A stretch of 64,000 nt of DNA. Source: Bicyclus anynana. Taxonomy: Eukaryota > Arthropoda > Insecta > Lepidoptera > Nymphalidae. The number at the start of each line of letters is the position of its first letter. The stretch's first letter is position 1. Both the position numbers and the translations under genes were made by a program. The stretch is from NCBI RefSeq assembly GCF_947172395.1, contig NC_069108.1, positions 4,255,501 through 4,319,500 of the forward strand, written 5' to 3'. The notes under the pieces are model-generated. The model had not been told where the DNA came from, made no database searches, and worked only from the letters and a program-made list of their open reading frames with translations. Shown here one piece after another: positions 11,432-21,877 of this stretch.

Positions 11432-11605
11432 AGTGAGGTTTGGTGCCTCTTTGATTTTCTCTAAGATATTCTTTCTTGTGTAGGTTATTACATCCAAGAG
11501 TCCTTCCAAAAATATTGACAGCCTGAAATTATGAAAAACAAAATAAAGATTTCAATTAACTTTTTTGTTTAAGTTTTGTTATTATAAACAATTAATAACA
11601 TCAAG

Positions 11606-11818
11606 CATGCATCTCCAACTTTTCAATTGTGTGCATTATAAGAAATTTAATATCATGTATCTCAAATGGTGAAGGAAAAACAGAGAATTGTCTTAATTCT
11701 CTGTGTGTTTAGTCTGCCAATCTGCATTGGGCCAGCGTGGTGGACTCTTGACCTAGCCCCTCTCATTCTGAGAGGAGACTCGAGCTCTGCAGTGAGCCGA
11801 ATATGAGTTGATAATGAG
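11606..11818 (+). mobile_element. 5'-truncated SINE
   Basis: Same family as 31324-31649 and 63788-64000 but lacking the tRNA-like head. It is flanked by the 10-bp direct repeat TAACATCAAG (11596-11605 and 11819-11828). Contains the family marks CCTCTCATTCTGAGAGGAGA and CTCGAGCTC near the 3' end. Confidence 0.8.
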
Positions 11819-11904
11819 TAACATCAAGTGAATAACATAACAAGCAGAAGCTGCTAAAAGATGGAACTACATCAAAAAGTACTTGTAAGCTATAATGGAT
11901 GATT

Positions 11905-12270
11905 CTTCACGTAGGTAAATTAATTTTTAACATTCTTACCGTATTAACGAAGCAGCCAATTTCAGGAAAATCACAGCGTAAGTAGGTACAGGTAGTAGGC
12001 ACTTTAAAATTACACAAATCGCATTTGCAAATCCTCTCAAACCAGCTATCTATTCACAAAATTTATTTTATTAAATTTTAAATTTCCTCAATTCCTCGAA
12101 AACGGAAATTATTCTCAACTCGTATAAAAAATTTAAAATGAAGAAAATTCAAAATTGAAATTTGAAAATTCGTTTAATAATTGACAACTGACAAGAGATT
12201 GACATAGGTAATAAAGTACCAGAGGTAATAACAACTTCTTCCAAGCGTAGACAGAGAAAAAAATCCATAG
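11905..12270 (-). other. 5' leader-like segment of P copy 2
   Basis: Shared with 5235-5570, including a donor-like GTAAGAATG (minus strand near 11940), CATTTGCAAATCCTCTCAAA and TTCCAAGCGTAGACAGAGAA. It probably holds the promoter and an untranslated exon. A 108-codon minus frame (12133-12459) runs through it without any recognisable motif. Confidence 0.45.
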
Positions 12271-14044
12271 AGTAATTAGATATAAAGATGCAACGCACTC
12301 AAATTCACTTAAACAATAATAATTGTCTGTCGTTTTTTGAGGGGGACTTACACATCGAAAATAATCATTATTATGCAGATAGCCGCTCCAAATACTAAAT
12401 TCGAAAGCTAATACATCTCGAGTCAGTACGACACGAATCGTCGCATCAGTAATTTTCAATAATAATCAAGAAAAATGGCGTTTTAAAAACTGTTTACAAA
12501 AACTAAACAAAAAATAAGATTTATTATAAAGATAAAGATGAGTATTTTTTTATTGTTAATTATTGATGATTATATTAATTTACGTATTTGTTTTTAGTGT
12601 TAAATTTAGAAATACAAATTATGAAAAAGTCCTTGTGGATGTCAAGGAGACGCGTGACGTTTGTTTTTATTGGATTCGCCGGCTTCACCAGGCTGCTTTT
12701 AAAGACATTCTGGATGATCTTTATTCTATGTAAATTGTTATAAAATTGTTCAACAACGTTCTTCTATACTGTAGTTCACAAAAAAGAAATTTAGACCGAA
12801 ACTTTTAACCTTCTCCTAGAATAATGCTTGAGTTGTCATTAGATTCAGAATCGCGTGTGTACTTATAAATAGTTTATGGAAAAATTAAAGGGTCGTTCGC
12901 AGAAGTTACAATTAATCAAAAATGAAAAACGGAGTTTGGTTTAACTCAGAAACTATTTAAGAACTAAACTGAAAAGCAAAAATAGTATTATATTACCTGC
13001 TGCTGCTGCATGCATGCTACCTGCTGATCACTTGGAAGGCGGTGCCAAAAAAACCTTTGCATTTGCACACAAAACCAACAAAATCAAAACAAAGCTATGA
13101 TATTTTTTTTATTTTCAACGAATTCTTTAAAGTCCAATTTATTTGTGTGTTAGAATAGCAAAGAACGTCATTATAATTATTATAAATTATTTTCTAATTT
13201 TTCGTATACAAAAAAAACTGCTACATAAGAACCATCTAAACGCCACTTTGACAGTTGTCAACCGCATTGTAATTGGGTTTAACGGCTTCACCACGCTGCT
13301 TGTATATCCTCAACCTCATTCTGGGTCATCTTTATTCTGTGTGTGTTACGTGCTTGCGATGTATTTGTTAGACTGCTTAAAAGTTACCTATGTATGCATT
13401 GAGAATCACTTAGTTGTTGTGTTGTATGTAGTGTTAAATATTTTTGGTGGGTGGACTACCTCCTCAAAACGCGACAGTAATACTTTGTACGATGCAGCTC
13501 CATAGGAAATTACTCTATGCTTGTACGCCTCCTAGCCTCTGACGAATTATTTATTTGTACGCTACCTTTACGTAAAGAATAACTTTGGTATTTCTTTCTA
13601 AAGTTCTAAACTTCTAAACTAGAAATCAGAGCCTTACAATATAGCCAATTTATTTTTATTAATAAAAAAAAGTTCGTTTTGTTTCTTGTTTGTTGGTTGT
13701 TTAAGGAATATTATTGTTCTGTGGTTGTTTGCAAATTAATCTGTGCCCTGTGCTGTGGTTGTTTGGTTTGTCTCTGGAATCGTATTATACTACTCTATGG
13801 GACTGGACGTGGACAAGGTCAAAGATTACAGTGTATTATTGGTAATAGATAGGCTACTCAAATTTTTTTCGGAACGCCTGTGATAGCGCCATCTAGTAAC
13901 TAGCCACGGTATTTTTAGTACAGTATCCATTATTGTTATAAAAATAATAATGCATATTTTTTGTAAAGGAGAGAGATTTTTGATTTTGTAATAGTTGAAG
14001 AAACCAATAGAGGAAAAACAAAAAAAAAAGACAAAAAGTTTTCC
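12271..14044. other. AT-rich DNA with one short duplicated motif
   Basis: No supported gene. About 90 bp at 12660-12720 and 13260-13340 are related (each has GGCTTCACCA followed by GCTGCTT and ends ATCTTTATTCT), so an old, unnamed repeat is present twice in the same orientation. The 120-codon plus frame at 13143-13505 lacks recognisable motifs. Confidence 0.45.
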
Positions 14045-14112
14045 ATTGATACCCCCGGGCTCGAACTGAGGATTAATAGATCGTACCTTTGTTATACACC
14101 ACTAGGCCAAAT
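14045..14112 (-). repeat. tRNA-like SINE head
   Basis: On the minus strand TTGGCCTAGTGGT (A-box like) is followed by AGTTCGAGCCCGGGGG (B-box like), then a T-rich run. The acceptor arms do not pair, so I call it a SINE head rather than a tRNA gene. Confidence 0.5.
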
Positions 14113-14559
14113 GACTATGTGAAAAGTCGTTGGAATTAATGTACACTTGCTGTCTTTCTTAAATAATGCCTTTGCTTTAAAAATACAGACACATTCCTCC
14201 TATTACGCGACATAATTAAAAGGAAAAAGAATTCTTCTTTTTTTCGCTTTTTTTCCCGTGCTTATACGGTTTCAATCTCTAAAAACATTTTATTACATAC
14301 ACACCTTAAGTCATTGAATTTACTATCCTGGAATCTTAAATCTAGAATGTAGATGGCGCTGCTTCATAAAGACTTCACGTTCTTCTAAGTTCCCATGGCA
14401 TGGACAAGGTCAAGGACACAAGTCGGTCTATAGTGATCTGTGGTCGGAAATCTGAATCTAAAACTTTTGAAAGGCACAATGCTGCGGTATTCTTCAGTAC
14501 TTAATTATAAATTGCATAAAAATAGTACAAGAGTGAAGTGGAAAAGTAATAAAATAAAA
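14113..14559. other. AT-rich flank of the GC island
   Basis: No gene or repeat recognised. It includes GACAAGGTCAAGG-type motifs at 13812 and 14403 that may be related to each other. Confidence 0.4.
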
Positions 14560-14890
14560 CGTGAAAAGCTCCGAGATTTGTTCTCCCCCTTCTGTCGCAC
14601 CTTGTCACGCATGACGTTCATAACGGCACACAAGCAAGGTAACGCGATCATTTGCGGGGACTCGTTGCCATGCAGGTGGCCCCTAATCTGACCATCACGG
14701 GCGGCGGGCGGGGCTAGCTAACTGGCGGTGCAGCGTGGTCGTTTTGTTTTCCTCGTTCTCATGTGGCGCGCCAACATGGAGCCCTGGTACTGGTACAATA
14801 CGCCCCCGCTGATGTTGGCGGAAATTATATCACTCCTAATGACGATGGCTTCTACGCCGAGGAGGAGGTATTGATGTGTATTGTCTCGTG
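14560..14890 (+). promoter_or_regulatory. GC-rich, CpG-rich island; possible promoter or first exon
   Basis: About 330 bp with GC content far above the surrounding DNA, many CpG dinucleotides and no repeat features. It contains CACGGGCGGCGGGCGGGGC and two donor-like sites on the plus strand: CAAG-GTAACG (near 14634) and GAG-GTATTG (near 14866). A frame just upstream of the second site stays open for about 40 codons, but neither this frame nor the short ATG frames resemble a protein I know. It could be a transcription start region of a host gene or long non-coding RNA. Confidence 0.35.
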
Positions 14891-15150
14891 AATAAGACGT
14901 TCCGCCATGTTGAATGTTGAGTCATACATTTTTGTTCCAATAGTTGTTTCAGTCATTGGTTATCTAGCAAATAGCTTCGACCAACAGTTTAGTATTGAAG
15001 AGGTTCCTCATTCCTGGAACCCTATCCATTGGCACTCGAATCCCTTGCAATGGCAGGTCTGGAAATTAAAAGAAAATTAAATAGTGTTTTGAAGTTTGTA
15101 TTTTACAATTCCAAGCATTATTGAAAAAGAAGTGTAATATAAAATTGTAA
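14891..15150. other. spacer before the 196-bp tandem repeat
   Basis: Moderately AT-rich sequence, no feature seen. Confidence 0.4.
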
Positions 15151-15934
15151 TTTTTACTATTAATGACCAATTTGATTGAAATTGGCCGAAAATAATTAAA
15201 GTCTTCTCTTGTCTTGTTGTTACTGACATGTTTTGTTTGTTGATTTTTGCAGTGTTTTTATCATTAAGGTTGCATCGTCACTTACTATTAGGTGAGATTG
15301 TGGTCATGGGCAAACTTTTAAAGAATACTAACAATAATAATTATAATTTTTACTATTAATGACCAATTTGATTGAAATTGGCCGAAAATAATTAAAGTCT
15401 TCTCTTGTCTTGTTGTTACTGACATGTTTTGTTTGTTGAATTTTGCAGTGTTTTTATCATTAAGGTTGTATCGTCACTTACTATTACGTGAGATTGTGGT
15501 CATGGGCAAACTTTTAAAGAATACTAACAATAATAATTATAATTTTTACTATTAATGACCAATTTGATTGAAATTGGCCGAAAATAATTAAAGTCTTCTC
15601 TTGTCTTGTTGTTACTGACATGTTTTGTTTGTTGAATTTTGCAGTGTTTTTATCATTAAGGTTGCATCGTCACTTACTATTACGTGAGATTGTGGTCATG
15701 GGCAAACTTTTAAAGAATACTAACAATAATAATTATAATTTTTACTATTAATGACCAATTTGATTGAAATTGGCCGAAAATAATTAAAGTCTTCTCTTGT
15801 CTTGTTGTTACTGACATGTTTTGTTTGTTGAATTTTGCAGTGTTTTTATCATTAAGGTTGCATCGTCACTTACTATTACGTGAGATTGTGGTCATGGGCA
15901 AACTTTTAAAGAATACTAACAATAATAATTAGAT
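15151..15934. repeat. 196-bp tandem repeat, four copies
   Basis: Units start at 15151, 15347, 15543 and 15739 with TTTTTACTATTAATGACCAA, and differ by only a few bases, so the array is young. Each unit contains GATTGAAATTGGCCG, TTTTGCAGTGTTTTTATC and a GCATCGTCACTTACTATTA segment. No coding capacity. Confidence 0.95.
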
Positions 15935-16139
15935 GTTTTGTACAGAGTACACTGTTTCTACTACTATGAGCTGTTTATGAGACTAATATCTCAGCATGCC
16001 ATGGATTCACCATGCGGGTGCTGGGTCCATTCAAAATTTATTTTATTTCAATTAGGCTTAGTTTATAAGCACTTTTGAAAAGTCTGGATTATGTGATAGA
16101 GAAAAAATCCATGCAGAGTTGTAGATTCGTGGTCATAGG
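15935..16139. other. spacer
   Basis: Nothing recognised between the tandem array and the LINE fragment. Confidence 0.4.
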
Positions 16140-16425
16140 ACATAGAGTTAAGGAATTCATTGACAATCAATTAACACTCCCCTTCTCCGCTCGTGTTGTT
16201 CTCCCTGCTTAGCCAAATTTGGTGAGACCCTCCTAGAGCACCTTTGGATATCCACTTGATTATAGAACTTGCTTGAGTTCTAGAGAGGTCAAGGTCTTTA
16301 AGCAAGTTAAAGAGAAATTTTGCTGGTAATCCTCTCACACCTACTTCTACAGCGTACAGACTAACTACATACCCATTTTTAGTTAGTTTATTTGTTAGGT
16401 CATAATATTTAATCACTTTTATACA
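16140..16425 (-). pseudogene. non-LTR retrotransposon C-terminal fragment
   Basis: The minus-strand frame 16171-16416 reads KYYDLTNKLTKNGYVVSLYA-VEVGVRGLPA and SSIIKWISKGALGGSHQIW. This pattern (K-Y-x-D-L ... E-V-G-x-R-G-L-P-A ... S-x-x-I-W) follows the reverse transcriptase in several LINE polyproteins. Only about 80 residues remain, with no reverse-transcriptase core. The exact clade cannot be told. Confidence 0.55.
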
Positions 16426-16739
16426 GAATGATTGTCTTCAGAATGATTGTCTCATACGGCACAGTAAGCTCTAAAAGTACTATATGCTTAGTTGTTTGTA
16501 AAAAAGAAAAATGTCTGGTCTAGATATTGAAATAGCGACAACCATCTGGAATTTTAAAATGTTTTTCATTTGTATCCATTAACAAAGTCCAATCAGGTGC
16601 AAAACCTAGGATTTAATAGGGTTTACCACAATTTGATTTTGAGCCTGCTTTGACTTGTTGACGAACTTGTGGCGACTCGTGTTGTTTCAACTCAATATTT
16701 GTTGTTTTAACCATACACTGATCACAATAGATTTAAGAT
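16426..16739. other. AT-rich spacer
   Basis: No gene or clear repeat. Confidence 0.4.
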
Positions 16740-17800
16740 TTTCATTCCTCAATAGCTGGTAGCTGGTAACATTATCTAATGTTTGCACATCCCAGTTCTG
16801 CCTTTTTTGTTGCCAGATTTTTGATAAGTATGTAACTAAAATAGCTAGCTATTGTATATACTTTGTGCATACAAACATACAAAAGCTAGTAATATATCTA
16901 TTTATATTCTTGTGTCAGTTCAGACTGTTAGGAAACAGACTGAAATAGCTAGCCATTGTAAATATATTTCATTGTATTTACAAATAAATATACAATAGCT
17001 AGTAATATTTAGGTATGGTTTTTATGTGTCAGTTCTATCTGTCTTTGTTTTCAGACTAGGTAAGGTAGCAAACTAAAATAGCTAGCTATTGTGTAATTGT
17101 AAATACTATACATTGCATATACCATTACACGATAGCTAGTAATAACTATTATTTCCATTAGTGTCAGTTTTGTCTGTCTTTCTTTGTTGCCAGAATGTGT
17201 TAGATAATGAACTAAAATAGCTAGATATTGTATTTTCTTTTCATGGAATAGAAAAATATACAACAGTTAAGATCTATTGTTTCTGCTGTCACTTTTTATT
17301 TATTTATTTAAATTTCAAAATTTCTGTGTTCACTGGGACGGTCGGTGGTCACCACTTTAGTAACTTTTGTAGCTTCTTTAGTAAGTTTAGTACTATGTGC
17401 TGATTATTCAGGGTTGCTTTTAATGAGGCACTTTAGTGCAGAATGATATTTATTATTTAGTGTTCGCTAGTAATAACCATTTCTATGTGTCAGTTCTGTC
17501 TGTCTTTCTTTGTTGCCAGAATGTGTTAGATAATGAACTAAAATAGCTAGATATTGTATTTACTTTTCATGAAATATATAACAGTTAAGATCTATTGTTT
17601 TTGCTTCTGCTGTCACTTTATTTATTTAATTTTCAAAAGTTCTGTGTTCACTGGGACGGTCGGTGGTCACCACTTTAGTAACTTTTGTAGCTTCTTTAGT
17701 AAGTTTAGTACTATGTGCTGATTATTCAGGGTTGCTTTTAATGAGGCACTTTAGTGTAGTATGATATGTATTGTTTAATGTTACAAACAACTGAATATCG
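16740..17800 (+). repeat. diverged tandem array of hairpin-forming units
   Basis: At least five related units each contain a hairpin: about 16836-16895, 16941-17005, 17073-17146, 17211-17275 and 17536-17595. The left arm is AAATAGCTAGCTATTGT-like and the right arm ACAATAGCTAGTAAT-like, with 10-25 bases between them. Linkers share TGTCAGTTCTGTCTGTCTTT and GTTGCCAGAATGTG. A further decayed unit begins near 16755. The last part (17161-17486) is duplicated at 17487-17795. Arms have diverged with several compensating changes. It could be a lineage-specific small-RNA hairpin cluster or a satellite built from a foldback element. No protein is encoded. Confidence 0.6.
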
Positions 17801-18240
17801 CGAGTCGCGGGAAGTGTCTGACGTATGTGCGCTTTCCACTACGTAATGGTTACAATACGTACGTCAGCATAAACGAACCCCTACAAGTAAAATCAATGAG
17901 ATATTTACAAAACATTTCACAAAACTGATGTATTTTTGTATTGACCACTCACAATTTCGTTTGAGGCTTTTGGTGAAATATGTGAAATATTTGGTGAATA
18001 AATATTATTTAGCTTCAGTTTCTGCCGGAACCAAAACTCACGAGGTCATATCAAAAGTCACCAATTTACCAACAGGTTACCATAATAAAGTGACTTTTAC
18101 ATAAATAAAAATAGAACTACTTCATGAGTTAGTCCGGCGACTCATATGAATACAAACACATGTAATGAAAAAACTGAATAATCAAGTATAAACCACAATC
18201 TAACTAGAATGATAACTAATAACCAGTAATGAATAATAAT
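17801..18240. other. unassigned DNA
   Basis: No supported gene or repeat. A GC-richer patch near 17805-17880 includes ACGTACGTCAGC but no clear element end. Confidence 0.4.
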
Positions 18241-19195
18241 AGGGAAATCAAATATGTATATATGTATGAATGAAAGACAGAATCACAACACAAAAAGAAA
18301 ATTCATTAAGTTGTCATTCACAAAAAAAGTTATCCAACACGCTAGGGCTGGGTGAGCGTGAGTAGTCGGTGCTGCTTGCCCCGCCGCCGCTCTCAGGGCT
18401 GCCGCTGCTGACGATGGACGAAGTGGTCTTCTCTCGGGCTCGGGGGGAAGGACATCCGAGGCGTTTTGCCTCCTGTCCGCGTATCATTAAGATGACACGG
18501 TCATTGGATGAGCCCCCTGTTGAGGGTTTTATTGGTTGTCACATATTTTCTTATATAATGACTGTCGGGTCCGAGTCAACGGATCTCTCTTTTTCGTCCA
18601 GAAGATCTCTGGGAAATGCCAGCTTATCCGGTGGTGTTTAGTGCCGCGGTGCTATGTCCCTGATGTGAGGTTGTAGTGCCGTGTCCGTCCGTGCAGAGTC
18701 TCTTAGCTATGCCCCTTATGGTTGAGTCGAGATCCTCGGTTGCAGGTCCCTGGCGATGGTCCGGTTTCTGACGTACCGGGGGGCCTCCACAATCCTTCTT
18801 AGCACCAGGTTTTGTTGGGCTCGTAGAGTCTTCCTGTTTGATCCACGCGCGAAGGCGTACCAAGCTGGTGTATCGTATATATTTTGTACACCCCCAGCTA
18901 CGGTTGGAAGGCGTGAGGTTAGCACTGGGCGGAGGAGTAGAGCGTAGGCTCTGGCTTGTCCAGAGATCTTCCTTATATGGTTTCTCATTAAGAGAGATCT
19001 TTCTAGGGTCACTCCCAGGTAATTGACCGTGGGAGCCCATGCGATTTCTGTGTCTTCCATTTTGAGGGGCGGTGGCGGGATGGTTTGCCCAAAACTTTCG
19101 CTTGCGTCTTCCCCACATTCACAGATAGATTTTTGAAGCCAGTCTGTTAGGTCGTCGAGTTGTTGCTGCATCTTCACGTTCAACTATCGTCAGTA
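18241..19195 (-). mobile_element. jockey-like LINE, 3' part
   Basis: Minus-strand LINE comprising the end of the reverse-transcriptase reading frame (18716-19183) and a 3' region running toward 18241. Truncated upstream within the segment that follows the YADD active site. The 3' region is GC-rich at 18370-18480, unlike its surroundings. The exact 3' end was not determined. Confidence 0.6.
18716..19183 (-). pseudogene. LINE reverse transcriptase, thumb region
   Basis: The frame contains LDDLTDWLQKSICECG, then APTVNYLGVTLERSLLMRNH, RAYALLLRPVLTS, and YDTPAWYAFA. These match the reverse-transcriptase thumb and following region in jockey-clade LINEs (family pattern V-K-Y-L-G-V-x-L-D). The finger and palm domains are absent, and the frame is lost downstream of 18716. 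Longer frames on either strand over the same bases are shadows. Confidence 0.7.
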
Positions 19196-19643
19196 AACCG
19201 ACTTTACAGACAACCGTTTTTATTAACAGAATACCACAAACATAAGCGCATGCTTGCGATTCGGCACTTTTCTGTAACACTTCATCATGAATATCATTGA
19301 GTGACTACACTTAAGAAGATGCAAATGCTTCTTGATGTGATAAATTACAGGCTGCCTATTTTTTAATAATATTTTAAAATTATCGATAGTTACATCGTTG
19401 TTGTTTATTTCACAATTCCCAGTCCTTATGTGAGCCAAACCCATAGTATTCTTCTCTCGGCCCGTAAGGGTCCGGCGGGAGATGTGACCAAAGTTTGTTT
19501 ACCTTTCTGCACGTGGCCTTTCTGCTCATAGCGTTAAGACGGTACAAACATTGGATTACTCCCGGGTGGGAGTGTTTTTTTTTTTTTTTAGCAACACTTA
19601 AGAAATCAAAAATTATTAAGTCTTTATGTGCATTAGTAGATAA

Positions 19644-19977
19644 TCTAAATATATAAAACTCAAAGGTGACGACTGACATAGTGATCCTACACGAACAGCC
19701 CAAACCACTAGACGGATAAGGCTGAAATTTGGCATATAGGTAGATGTTATGACGTAGGCATCCGCTAAGAAAGGATTTTGATCAATTTTCCCCCCAAGGG
19801 GATAAAATAGGAGATGAAACTTGGTCAATTTTGCGGCGATTTAGCTGTAATTTGGAAAGAAAATAGATTTTGCTTTGGATTAACACATAGGCTACTTTCA
19901 TCCCGGAAAAATCCATGAATCCGCGGGATTTGTAAAAAATTTAATTCAACGCGGATGAAGTCGCGGGCGCCCGCTAG
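19644..19977 (+). mobile_element. non-autonomous Helitron
   Basis: Starts with TC (TCTAAATATATAAAACTC), ends CTAG just after the short hairpin GCGGGC/GCCCGC, and sits between A and T, the Helitron rule. The internal CTGAAATTTGGCATATAGGT and GACGTAGGCATCCGCTAAG segments are frequent in lepidopteran Helitron-like repeats. No Rep/helicase is encoded. Confidence 0.75.
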
Positions 19978-20086
19978 TTATTATTAAAGGTGGGCACATT
20001 GTTCCACACAGAACAAACCTTTTACTGGCGTAATTTAGTGATTCTTTGTAATCTTTATATTCCTTAAACTGATTGAACATATGCAT

Positions 20087-21877
20087 TAGGGTGTCCCTTA
20101 TATGGGCAAAAAAATTTTATTTTTAGATATTAAAACGCATACCCCCTATTTCTTTTTAGACTACCTAGACTAACTTAAATACAAAATTTAAGCTTCCTAC
20201 GTCAACGGTAACCCGTGCCGACAGAGCCCGGAAGATTTGAAAAATTGCGGTTTTTGACCCTTTCCGTTATATAACTAAATAAATTGAAATACTCAATTTT
20301 GTATAAAATATTTACTAAAAGATAAAATTACAGATCAGGGAGGATAGTTTCTTTAGGATAAGTCTCTTTTTACAGTCCGGGTACAGAGTTCTATGCTCCT
20401 AAACACAACGAAGAAAAAATTGCTTTTGCTCTTCCTTTGCAGTATCAAACCACGAAAATTTTGCATAAGTTTTATAGCTCTTTATAGCCGTATCATTAAC
20501 AGCCCTTAAAGAAAGCACTTTCCTTTTTGCTACTGTATAGGTAACACCCCATCCCCTATGTCATCCCATATAGAAATAGGTGTCTGGAGGAACGCCCTAT
20601 CAATTTTTAATCGAATAAATAAATTTGTGCTCTTGACAGACACAAAATCACTTAATGATTTTCCTGCAACAATAAATAAGACAGTATTAACAATTTATAA
20701 ATTTCTCCAAATGAAATTAAAATTGGCAGGCGTTTCTTTAGAACTTCTTACATCAAGTCCAGGTAAAAATTTCCCATCCCAGTGAACGGTCACCATTTCA
20801 AGCATATTATTCTGAAAATCGGATTTAATAGATACCGCTCTATCCTTTCGACCCTGTGTGCGAATACGTTAAATAGACGACATGTTTGTCGGGTAATCAT
20901 CACAGCCAAGATCTAGTGCTTCTACCACAGCCTGAAGTTTATAGACAGAATCCCTTATGCTTAATTGATCTATCTAAAGCTGCAACTATCTTGGGCGTGA
21001 TGAAGTCTTTCCTTCCTCTTTTTGTAGTATTTTCTGAACTTACCCTCACTCAACATCCACCTCTCAAACAGAGGTGGATGCCAAGTGGTCCTCAAAACTT
21101 TCATTAGAGCTGGTAAGTTGTTTTTGATGTCCCTCCGTTTGAATAACATGTTGCGTTCTAACTGATGACGATAAACCTCCATAATACATTTGCTCACATC
21201 TTTTTTTCTCTTCATTTAATTTGTATTGTCTTGCCCTTTCTTTTTTTTTCGGCCAACTCTTTGTCTACACCCGCTAAACACCCTGGATGCTCAGGTTCTC
21301 ATTGTTTTTGTGAAAATATTTTGTCTTCTTCAATTTTAATTCGTTCTAAAGCATCAGCGTGCGCTATGTCAAATAATCAAAGCAAACCAAGCATGGTGAA
21401 GATCAACAAGTTTTTTTACCTAGTTAGGTATAGCTCTGGTAGGGATTCTAGCTTTTTTTCAATATACAATATACTCCCGAATGACGAGATTAGCGCTTTC
21501 ACTAACAGACAATTTCACTTCGCGAATGTTAAACAAAAGTACTGCTAGAACTTGACAATTTGACGGTAACTTGGCGCCTGTTATTTGATAATTCGCGTTA
21601 CGAACTAAATAAATACATTTTTTGTTACTTCTTAAATCCACTGCCATCTTAAAAATGTAAAACAATATGTGTTAATCGTGAGAATAATTGTCAACAAATG
21701 ACAAATACCGGGAGTATGCGCCAGTACTATGTATGAAAATGTTTCGATGCAAGTCGGCACGGGTTATCGTTCTTCAATTAAGGTAAAAAATTATTTTCGA
21801 GTGTTTTAGAGGCAAATGAACAAAACTAGGACCTATGCGTTACAAATTTAAAACTTTGAATAATAAGGGACACCCTA
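20087..21877 (-). mobile_element. DNA transposon with 8-bp target duplication, unclassified (hAT-like ends)
   Basis: Perfect inverted termini TAGGGTGTCCCTTAT and ATAAGGGACACCCTA with the identical 8-bp flank ATATGCAT (20079-20086 and 21878-21885). A sister repeat preserves a near-identical unoccupied site (gaacatATGCATgtttg at 23417-23432). The 5-base start TAGGG fits the hAT pattern. The minus strand carries broken coding segments (21459-21665, 20970-21215, and pieces near 20800 and 20640). Confidence 0.75.
20560..21665 (-). pseudogene. broken multi-exon protein of the 20087-21877 transposon
   Basis: From ATG at 21650 (MAVDLRSNKKCIYLVRNANY) the frame runs to about 21459 with SESANLVIREYIVYW-like text. 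Later pieces in other frames read DIAHADA-like, KRKKDVSKCIMEVYRHQLER (20970-21215), TVHWDGKFLPGLDVRSSKET (near 20745-20800) and KSLSDFVSV (near 20660). Acceptor-like sites precede some pieces. I recognise a recurring, unannotated arthropod protein type in HWDGK-x-LPGLD but cannot name a family. Stops and frameshifts make it non-functional as it stands. Confidence 0.4.

Larger units (their letters stand above)
7208..12270 (-). mobile_element. P-superfamily DNA transposon, copy 2
   Basis: Includes the three-exon transposase and an upstream leader-like region (11905-12270) shared with copy 1. Its introns have absorbed a LINE (10163-10651), retroelement 3' ends (9165-9815) and an inverted-repeat element (7658-8062). 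A SINE lies upstream at 11606-11818. Terminal repeats were not identified, so the limits are approximate. Confidence 0.65.

Noticed and set aside
13143..13505. 120-codon plus-strand frame
   Set aside because: Ile/Val/Leu-rich translation of AT-rich DNA, overlaps an old non-coding repeat; no family resemblance.
14045..14112. Possible tRNA gene (A- and B-box-like motifs), also at 6190-6240, 31560-31630, 35480-35550 and 28946-28962
   Set aside because: No paired acceptor or anticodon stems; several sit in full SINEs with target duplications or are isolated boxes. They are SINE heads.
15151..15934. Regular repeats as a possible CRISPR array (also 52733-53260 and 62713-63277)
   Set aside because: Whole units are repeated without unique spacers, and the setting is a eukaryotic genome. 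They are plain tandem repeats.
18369..19118. Long frames on both strands over the GC-rich LINE (18369-18641 plus, 18624-19118 minus)
   Set aside because: They are shadows of the reverse-transcriptase frame 18716-19183 and of its GC-rich 3' region; no motifs.
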